Assembly (NCBI GenBank): GCA_021014325.1
Contig: CM037473.1
Location: 21,442,822 to 21,506,821 of the forward strand
Direction of reading: 5' to 3'
DNA length: 64,000 nucleotides
Source of the DNA: Plazaster borealis
Taxonomy: Eukaryota; Echinodermata; Asteroidea; Forcipulatida; Labidiasteridae
Shown: positions 1-10,600 of the stretch, one piece after another
Layout: every line of letters begins with the position of its first letter
How positions within the stretch are numbered: the stretch's first letter is position 1
Made by a program: the position numbers and the translations under genes
Notes under the pieces: generated by a model
What the model saw: only the letters and a program-made list of their open reading frames with translations
Told to the model about the DNA's origin: nothing
The model's database searches: none

Positions 1-1516
1 AGACACTTAAGTTTAACTTTTCAAACAATGTGTAGCAACTACTTTTTATATGAGGATTTAACTATAGATTAAATTACGCCTAGTTCTTATCCATCCATCT
101 GACCAAATTATAAACAGAAATTTGAAGTTGACAAGCACTGAGGCCTGCGCTTGATTTCACAAAGCACTAAGACTCATCTTAAGATGAGTTGTCAATATTG
201 CCATAGTGATTTGTATTGTGACATCACACTTTGCTTGGCAGTTAAGAGTGATACACAGCTTAAGATCAATCTTATCTCTTTGTGAAATTGAACCCTTAAG
301 CTATTTGGGTTGGTACTTATTGTAGTCATACATGTAACTTTGTAACTGCCAATGATGTACCTTCCATTTCAGCATTAAAAAGAGTCTATATTATATAAAT
401 ATTGGATGCAAACACAAAATAGACACAAACACTTGTCCACCCCACACTCCGTAGAAAATTCTACAAACAATGTGGCAACTCTTCTGTAGACACCAACCTT
501 GTCTGCTGTGACAAGAACTTGCCTCGTTTGGATGAACAGGCGGGAAACCATTGTTAAACTTTGGAGAGTCACGGTATAAATACATGGCAAACTTATGGAT
601 GACACGTGATGTGTGTTCCACCAATCAAATGATAAATATCTGTTTGTGTGGTTTATAAGTATGTGTATACATGAGGCTTACATATTCAGAGTAACCTTTG
701 AGTGGTCTGCTGCTGTTATTTCTCGCATTAAGTCAGCAGTATAGGGAGAAAGCTGATCCATACAGATTGGACCAGACTTAAACAATTTCATTGAACGCAT
801 TTCTGGTTATGAAACCTGGTATTCATCAAATACAGACATCAGGAGTTGGAGAAAACCTCTTGCTGTAAATCAGGAACACTTAAAGCCTAAAAACTCTTCC
901 AAGATGAAATGTTTTTGGTCTTTAACATGCACCTGCACATACGATTTAACATCCATAGTATGGAATTGTCTTGCTCAATGCATTGCGACCAGCCTGCATG
1001 GCCAGGATTCAAACCCTTATTCTGTAGACAATGAAACTTGAATATATTCCACTAGACTACCTGGGCCATGACTTTCCAAAACTTTATCAAACGACTGCAT
1101 TGTGAACATTATCAGCACAATGTAAGTCACCATCATCCTGATCACCTGGCCCAAGAGTCTTAGTGGTTGAAACTCCAAGGCAAAGAAGGTACACACTGTA
1201 CAAGTCCCTCTTCCTGTTTATACCCTGGAAACACTACAGTCACTGCCTGACACACAATTCCAGTAGACCTCAAACCTCTACTTTGGCAATGCCTCCCTAT
1301 AGGTTAAGCTCCCCTGAGTTGGGGTTCATTCCGAGGTTATCATGCAAAGAGCAGGTCTACAGAGACAACTGAAGCTTGAGCTGACCTCATTTTCAAAAAA
1401 GTTGATGAAAGTTTTCAATCAGTAAGGATTCTAATGTCATAAAAACAAGCTGTCACCCATCTTGTGGTAAACCACATAATAACAACCTCATAATATTACT
1501 ACATTGTTATACTTAC
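1..1516. other. Intron sequence with a short foldback
   Basis: No exon can be supported here. It is expected to be intron of the SH2 adaptor. At about 157-297 there is an imperfect inverted repeat (TTTCACAAAGCACTAAG on one side, CTCTTTGTGAAATTGAAC on the other), which resembles the foldback elements seen elsewhere in the window. The open stretches at 375-624 lack acceptor sites and show no domain. Confidence 0.4.
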
Positions 1517-1623
1517 CCTATGAGAGCTGTCTCTGACGAGGTACTGACATGACTGGCCCTGGGACAGCATTAGGTACTCACACTCCTGGCGTAACATACG
1601 TCCATAGTACCATGGCTGGTTCC
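1517..1623 (-). CDS. SH2 domain exon (first half of the domain)
   Basis: This 107-nt exon encodes QPWYYGRMLRQE and, after a short helix, YLVRDSSHR. The W-Y-Y-G opening, the arginine after it and the phosphotyrosine-binding Arg in the YLVRDS strand (beta-B Arg of the FLVR motif) are the hallmarks of an SH2 domain. The acceptor is TGTGCAG at 1626-1624 and the donor is GTAAGT at 1516. The exon takes up the phase-1 codon left by the previous exon and ends in phase 0. I searched the remaining 1.5 kb by eye and found no convincing exon for the second half of the domain, so it should lie left of position 1. Confidence 0.85.
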
Positions 1624-4600
1624 CTGCACACACAAATTGTAGCTTGGTAAACCCTTCTCTATCTAACCGTTCTGTAATTGGTCATACAGTTTATCTGAGT
1701 CATTTATATCGAATTCTCATGTGGTCTAATTCTCATGCAGGAAACATGAGCGAATGGCTTTAAGGCCTTGATGGGAATCTCTTATATGGCTATAGGTTTA
1801 TTGCTTTGCTAACAATTGATATATATCTATAAGTGCAAACAGGGCAGAACATGTGTACCAGATGTACAGTCATCAGAAGTGAATGTTGCAATCTTTTTAC
1901 CAAACAAATAAACTGGTTGAACACTTGTGTTGTACTGGATTCCACAAACAACCTGTGGACACATTTTGAAAAAGCTCTTACCATAACTGGGTCTCTCTGG
2001 TTTGGACTTGCTTGAGCTAGCTGACCCATGGCTGGTATGGTCACCTCTGTGTCTTTTTCCATGACCTCTCTTTTCTCGGTCACCCTTCTCACCATGACGA
2101 CCTTTTCTCTCCCCATGCCCCTTCCTGTCTTCGCGTGACTTCTTCTCGCCATGAGACTTGTCTCTGTGATGCTTCTTCTCTCGCCGCTCGCTGTCTTTCA
2201 GCAGGTGGCTGATGGACTTACTGATGCTGGATGATTTCTCGACATGTAAATCAGAGACTTTACACCCATGGCTGTTGCCAGAGCTACCCGTACTACCATG
2301 TGAATCTCGTCGAGGGAAGCAACCATGACTTGGAATCTCAGGCTTGGGGCTGACTGGGACCTCGGGGGCGATGCCATGAGTTGCTTTCATTGGTGTCTGG
2401 CCGTGGTTGCTGGATGGAGCTGCGCTTGTTCCATTCTTACAGGGGATTGCATAGAGGGAGTTTGATCCAACACTCTGACCTGTGTTCTGTTTAGTTTTGT
2501 TTGGACAGCTGGGTAACACAGGAACTGAGGTGGTGTTGATGTGACTGAAGATGGCTGCTGTGCTGCCATAACTGCCTTGCCTTGTGTGGCCATGCTGTTT
2601 ACCCTGCTGGTGCTGGCTGCTACTTTTGTGCTTGTTATCTTGGTCGGATGATAAGTTGCTGCTGCTGCTGTGTAGTCTAGGTGCTGGAATGGGACGGTTG
2701 GAATGGATCTCCAGGCTATCTCTTGGAGAATCACTGGTGTTGGAACAATGGTCCTTAATAAAATAAAAAATCTTTATTTTAATAAAAAGAACCTATTTGC
2801 AATGGAATTTTGATCTGTCATCAACAAAGCTTTTATGTCAGGCTTTGTGAAAAATATCTCTTACTTTTACATAATTATTTAGTAATTCAAATTTTGCAGG
2901 ATGACTATTACAAGTGGTACAAAATTAGCTCTGAATTTATCACAACAAGAAAGCAAAAGTATTACTTTTTGGCTCTAAGAAAATTGTACAATAATGTTTA
3001 GCCATGATGCTCATTGCTTTTTTATAGTAAGTACATGTGTATTAATTGCACGCTATTTCACTACATTGAGTTATGTTTTACTCACAAGGCTCACGGTTCG
3101 ATCCTCTAGGAAAACATTTTCATAACGATGGGAATCCTGCTTTGGTTTACCAAAGGCAACGTTCATATAGGTATCATCAACAGTATGCTGAGATGCTGTA
3201 AGATCCGTTGTGGCCGTGGTCTGACCAGAAGGAGGTGAAGGCATCGGCCGCTGATTCAAGAACACAGAGTCAGTGATACTCTCCAAGGAGGACTCACGGC
3301 TCTGACCAAAACGTGGAGCAGGAATTGGCTTGCGTATGGAGTGGTGTTGAGATGCGTCGACATACCTATACTCTCCTGATGCCGTCTTCTGGCTATCCAT
3401 TTGTCCACGATCTCTACTGGACTTGATGATTGGAAGAACAGGAACGAACCTTGCTGATGAAGCATCAGAGAAATGACTGGGAACACCTTCTTGTGGGGAA
3501 GATTCCCCAGAGGAAGAGTGAGGGATATAACCCTCAGGTTCACCCGAGATGCGCCCGGTGAGTTTGCGACGGGCAAATGCTTTCTCCAGCTCAGTCCTGT
3601 GGCGTTTCATAACAGGGGAGCTCTTCAGGGTGTTGGGTGATTCTGGGGATAAGGGTGGAGTGTCACCAGTTCCTGGTGTTACAGGGGGTTGATCCTGCTG
3701 TGACTGGGCTGTCATCTTGAGTATTCCAACTGGTTCATTCACAATCTCATATCCATCAACTGCACCTGAGGAGGACTTTCGCCTTACTTTCATTCGCATT
3801 GCCTGCATGGCTTGAGTTAGTTTATATGATGGTGCTGAGTTAGACAACATATCACCATCATGGGTGTGTGCCCTTTGCATTTCAGGCTTCTTCCCTGACG
3901 ACACATGCTGGTCCTCTCCAAAGTCTTGTTCCAAGGCCTCTGGGTCCCATGGCTTTTCCCTTGGGGGTAGTGTCCTGGTCTTTGAAACAGAGGAATCTTT
4001 TGTCTTCTCCTGCTGGGGTTTGATAGTATCGACAATCTCTGCTTCCTTTGGAAACTTCCTGGAACGGGTCGGAGTGGAAAGAGCTCTTCGTCGAGGAGGA
4101 GATCCGGGTGGTGATGTGGAAACTTCAAGCTGTTGCTGTTGCTGTGAAATAATGAGAAAATATATACTTTTTTTTTCTTGAAAATAATTTGGAACATTAA
4201 TAGAGCTTATTGCTTTAATTTGATAGCCCCATTGTACAGCACACTTATCTAGTCCATAAGATAAGCTAAGAAAGTGCGCACTTTACCACCAATTTATATA
4301 GGTTCTACCAAAATATTCCTTAATTCTTACTTTCTGTAAGATTAAGCATCAAGTTATATTTTGTATCTTCTTTGACAAGTCAATGTTGTACCCAATCTTT
4401 AAATTATCTCCTAGTGTCAAGACAAAAAAGCTAGAGGTCACACAGAGTGGAATGTACATTTAGTTGTAAATGAACCCAGTGCTGTTTTGTAGCCCTTCAC
4501 AAAGCTTTATCATCATCAGTGGCAAACATCCAAGACACAACCCCCAGATCTCGGATCATGATGCTGCATTTCTTGGCATGGCCTCCTGCCAATTCGCACT

Positions 4601-7600
4601 GTGGCTATTTCCAAACCTTGGTGTTTTATTTTAGTAAGGGGGGAGTTTTCTCCGGGAAAACCGCAGGATTCTTTCTTTCAGAAATGTGCAGACTAAGTAG
4701 GAAGAATCTAGACAAAGTTCTTGAGCATATAAGTCATGTTGGAATTCTTTGGCGGTTATTAATTATGTTAAAGTCAGGTGACAGGGTTGGTGAACTTTAA
4801 AACAGGTGGGGGGAGGGGCTTATCATTTATGTAGCACTCGAATATCTCAAGAGCTGCATAATTTAGTTAGTAGTCTTCTTTAGCATGAGCAACTGGCATT
4901 CAGACAGTGTTTTATCGCCCTTTTAAAGGGATTGTATACGTTTGGTAATTGGACCCCACTGTTTGTTTTAATCCTATTTAGTTATAGATACTATACCTTA
5001 AAACTAACCTGTTAAAATTTCATTTCAAAAGGTGGTAGAGTTTTTGAGATATTGCCGAAAATCTGGAGCGGTTATGTCCACGCAGGAAGAATAATCTGCA
5101 ATTGGAATACACAATCTGAGAAACGTTACTGCAATAACGCTTCTCAGATTCAAACTTTGGGGGATAAAAAGTGATATCTTTTTCCATAACCGCAGTACTT
5201 CAAAGTAAAAAGTTTCTCGAAATGCATTATACTCTCCAAAGCTGCTGTACTTCTTATCAAGTAAGGTTTTATTGCCATTAATTTTCAGAGTCATTACCAA
5301 ACGTATACAGACCCTTTAAAGCACGCGGACAACATTGGTCATTTTCAAAGACCAAAATCCTCACTTTATGTGACCCAACATATACATGAAATAACAAACC
5401 CATGAAAATTTAAGCTCAATTGGTCTTTGGAGTCACAAGAAAATAATTTAAAAAACAAACCCTTGCAAGCAACAAAACTTTAAATAAAAAGTAATGGTTT
5501 CACTCATTTCTCAAAAAACTATGGCATTGCAAGCAAAACTATTTCAAGAGAGTTTTCTACCATGACCATCTTTTATATGTACCATGTAAGTTATGTGCAA
5601 ATCTGTGAACATATATACTTTCAATCTTACAAAATGTTGTTCACACCCTTTAAAGGGAAAGCGCTACATTGATGCCATTGTCACTTTCGTTTAAAAAACA
5701 AACAAAACATATTATGTTAATGTTCTAATTAAAAAGTCCAATCTTACTTGGATGTTCAGTATAGTCCTTTCATCTTATAGAAAATAATCGTAAAAAAATA
5801 CTAAGTAATGGGTCTGAGTAAGAATCAATCTGAAAGAATTGTTTCTACTTTTCCTTTTGGACAAAGGACACACATCCTCCTAATTTACTGTGGATTAACA
5901 AGTTTCCAGGCTGTGTTTTGAATGACAGTTACCTGTTGTGCTTCCATAATGCGACTCCCTTTCCTCTCAAGCTTAGAATGGCTTCCATTCCCAATGCTTG
6001 TCCGACCCCCAGCAATGACCCCAGGAACAGAATTACTGACCCGGGTAGGTAGATGGTTAGCTCCTTTTCCTGAGGTGGTACCTTTAGGGGACAGTGGACC
6101 CTGCTGATGAGGGGGAACCTGCGGCACAATCTTGATGCCGTCACATTTATTGTGCTCATTCTTGCTGGAAGTGTAAAATGGAAAATTAATTTGTAATGCA
6201 TCTCTAAATGTTATAAGATGTTAGAGGTTTACTGATGTCTTTTTTAAAATGGATATATACCAATTAGATCTTGATTTCTGTGATAGCGGTTCGTGAGTGA
6301 TAGCGGATTGTCTTGAGATAGAACCCTCTGTTGGTGATAGTTTGTGTGTGGTAGCGTGCAGTATGCCTGCGATGGATCGTTGAATGTAAACAACAGAAAG
6401 GTCTTGAGCCATTCCACCTAAAGTTAACATTTAATATCAGTCCCATTTATTTGAATTGTTTACACATATAAATTATCTTTTGACATCAGACTATTTAATA
6501 TTTTGTTCAAATCTTTTTATAAAAGAAAACAATCATAGGTTTTCCTCCATCAAATACGGATTTTAAACATTTAATAAATTGATCCCAAAAATATATTTGC
6601 CATATTACATGCTTGGCCATTTCATTCCTGTATCCTTCAGACCTTGTGCATGACAGAACACCAACGTTTTGTATAAATGGTTTGTGCTTCATCAGCACTT
6701 GTACAAAACACCAAAGCCAACTGACAACCCTAGAATGACCCATGTACATGTTCTTATTTTTCCATTTCCATTGGATGTAGTTTTAAGAGCTGACTTTCGC
6801 TCTGTTGATCTCTACTTTAATACAATAACACATTAAATATAAAAAAGCTTCCCGTTTGGCAAAAATTTATATTTTTTAATCTGTGGAAATTTTGTTTGGA
6901 CGTGTATTCAAAGTCAACAGAACATCTCAGGATCCTGCAATGTGTGGTCATCTTTTGTTCACTTTTGCACACTAGATACATGCATTGAGATCATCAAACG
7001 ATAAATCTAGGTTGCGTCATTTGAGGAGTCAGTTTACTTGTGTGTTATTGTGTTGTGAGTGAAGCACGCACATTTACACACAAACCATATCTTCACATAC
7101 AATTTGACTACCAAAATGGCAAACCATGGGCAGACAGCAGCTGTGTTTGTGGTCAGTGCAAGGGGTAAATATGTCATGCTTGCACAACCAACTTTCAAAA
7201 GTCAGTCAAACACAAACATATCTTTACTTAAATAAATAAATATATATGTTATTTTGAATACTGATCTGTCTTGTTTATGTTCTATTGATAGAAATGCTGT
7301 TACCTTGCAGGAAAGATGATGGTGCTGTAGTTAACTCTGTTCTTACTTCCATTAACACCCTTAATAAGTGGTACTTTTTCAGCGCCTCCCTCCCTACAAA
7401 TACAAACACACTTGATTTAGAAGTAGGTTTCTGGGAACCACATGAGGAATAATGTTGGTAATATTCAACAAAATGTCTGGTACCTTGAGTTCCTACATTG
7501 TTTTAAAGTGTGCAGGTATGTTGTACTTTGACAAGCTATTGTGTAGTTACGTAAAAGACGGCGAACACCCATTACAAATTTTGAATGAATGTGCCGGCAC

Positions 7601-10600
7601 ACAAACACCCAAATTACAAATGTTAAATGAATGTGCCGGCACAATGGTGCCAGGGTTTGCTCATGTGGAGGTTGCTTTACTAAATGGAAAATCTTAAAGT
7701 CTAAGGGAAACTTTTGAAGGGGCACCAAGGCCAAGACCAGCAGCCAATTTCACAAAACTTTAAAACTGCATAAGTCCACTTGTGCAAGAGCTTGCCATGA
7801 ACTGTTTGACATAGCATATGTCTCTATAGATGGGCAACTACTAAAATATGAGAAAAGAAAACGAAGAAGCCCCTAGTAAAATAACCCCCCAAACCCCCAA
7901 ACAAACAAAACAATTTAAAAGCTAAACAAAAATCTAAAAAATCATAAGTGAATTCATGACAGATTTTGACAATATTAATTATTGATACTGCATTGAAAAA
8001 AACCCCCCAATTTTCAAGAATATTCAAAACAAGATTTTAGGAGATGAGTTGCTGAAGTACATTTTTATTATGTTCACATTGTTATAACTACAAGACTTAT
8101 AGAAAATTCATGGATTTATTACTTTGTGACAAGACGTCATGAAATCTCTGAAGTTACCTTCTTTTTGGAGGGCCGATCTCCACTTCCACATAGTTCAGCC
8201 TGTACTTGTCTGCTGTGAGGAAAACAAATAAAATAAAAACTTTTGTACATACTACAAACTACTTGTGATTCAAAATAATAAAACAATTCATTTGAAGCTT
8301 CATTATTACATTTATATATGTAGATAATTAATACCGTTTTATAACTATGATAAATATTTCTGCTAGACGTTATCTCGCCTTTGAAACTTGATCACTGGAA
8401 ATAATTCAAAAGTTGGCTATAAAGAAACGTTAAAAGCAATTTTTAAAACAAAACAAATGTGGATTGTTACCTACTGTCTGTGCAAAACATATTTTTGGGT
8501 GATTTTATTCAAAAAATCTTAAAGAACATGGTACAATTGTGGCAATTGGCTAGAAGGCTGGTGTTGTTACAAATCGTCTGCTTCATTTAAAGGCTATTTA
8601 AATAACAAATGTAAAGAATATTTTTGCAGCCTTAAAAATTGGTGACATCACTTTTTAAATTGTTCAAAAGGACCCCTTTTTGTAGCCCCCTTTGGGAGGG
8701 GGGGGGGGCTGCAATGTCCGGTGTTCAAGGAAATCATGTGGTAGACATGGCAACAACCCAAAACCACAAAGGAAATTCAGCATAAGCCGTAATTCTTTTT
8801 CCCTTATCACCACATGTGCGTACGTGTTGCCAAGGTGGTACATGTATTTATATACCCTAGCTGTTAATCATAGAAAATCATAGACCTTAAAGATAGATAG
8901 CCCCAGTTTCTCATGCACTTTTTAAAGTTGATTGATAATTCGTTTTATTTGTTTGGTCAGTGGAGTAGTGTCCAGGGGATGTAGGTAACACCCCATCACT
9001 CACAATAATTGTTATCAGTCATCATTTATAACCCCAGTTGGAAACTAAAGCATTAAATCAAGTAAAACAAGGGCATCCAGACTAACATTTACTTATTTTC
9101 AGGCCTGGAATTTCAGAGGGCAAGGCCATTTTAATTTTGTAAAGGGCACTTCCATTGGAAAATCTTAAAGTCTGTGGGAAACTACTGAAGGGACACCAAG
9201 GCCAAGACCAGGGGCAACAGAGGCCATGGCCTTCGTGGCTTCCATGTAATTCCAGGCCTGCATTTTGCCGACTAAAAATGTGTTTTTTTGCTTTGACATT
9301 ATTGAATACAGTGGGGTGCAAATTGGTATGTCGGCAGGTTGGCAAAATGGCTTCCATACACTGCCCAAAAGAAAATTCCAGTCTGCAAATAGATCATGCT
9401 GCAACCATCTTGGTCATGTTCCTTGTATCCAATACAAGTAATGAATGCTAATATTCCTAAAGTAACCAGACTATTTCTCCTTCCAGCCTCAGTTTGGTTT
9501 CATTGTTTTGAATGGGAGAAAAACAAGATGGCCGCACCATGGTAAAGGTCTACTGGCTTCCGTACACCCTCCCTCCAAAAGAATTTGCTATGCCCTGTTG
9601 ATTGTATTTATTTAGGGTTCAAAGTATGATGATCTGAGTAGGCTGACAAGTGTCCAGAGGTTTTAGTAAGAAGTCTTTATGCAGGTCTGGTTTGTGCATG
9701 TGTAGAACTTTGTCACGAAGCAGCCATTTTATTTCTCCTCCATGCGATTTGATATATCCAAACCGAGGCTGGAAGTAAAAACAGTCGGGTACCATTTCAA
9801 GAAATGAAAATGGATCTTTACAGTGTTCTTGTAAACACAGGAAACCTGACGAAGATTGTGACACTGTTGAAGAGGCTTATCACAACTAAACTGATTTGAA
9901 ATGATCCCATCTGAACCGTATTCACTTTCAAAACAGGGTCATTGAGAAATGGTGCTGTGTTTAAGACTGCGACCAAGACAGCAAAACAGGGAAAAAAGCT
10001 TAAAAGTTAAAACAGCCCATTTTGGAAATTTCCTCTTGATATTAAGAATATATTTAAATTACTATATACTGAAAAGTGCACATCTTTCATCTGAAGGAAA
10101 CCATAGCCACATGTGCATATACGATGTGTTCCAACTTCCAGCTTGCCCATGTGGTGTTAATCACACATCCTTATTAGTCATCCATGTGTACATTCAACCC
10201 TTAACTACACACCTGGAATGTTCTTCTATCCAGGTATGCAGAATGGCCAGGGTTTGTTTTACTAAAGCTTACATGTAGAGCTCTATTAAAGGGTCTGTAT
10301 ACGTTTGGTAATGACTCTCAAAATTAATGGCAATAAAAACTTACTTGGTAAGAAGTACAGCAGCTTTGGAAAGTATAATGCATTTTGAGAAACTTCACTT
10401 AGAAGTTCTGTGGTTATGGAAAAAGATAACACTTTTTATCCCCCAAATTTCTGAGAAGCATTACTGACAGTAACGTTTCTCAGATTATGTATTCCAATTG
10501 CAGATTACTCTGAGTCCTGCATGGACATAACCGCTCCAGATTTTTGGCAATATCTCAAAAACGCTACCACCTTTTGAAATGAAATGCTCACAGGTTAGTT

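Noticed and set aside
6221..6446. Two minus-strand frames with a TTTAG acceptor
   Set aside because: Not needed by the adaptor reading frame, because exons 7,393-7,304 and 6,164-5,933 already join in phase. The donor is weak and the sequence is low in coding character.
9619..9864. 81-codon minus-strand frame
   Set aside because: Contains a dispersed repeat (CAGCCTCGGTTTGG...AAATGGCTGC). It fits no adaptor phase requirement.
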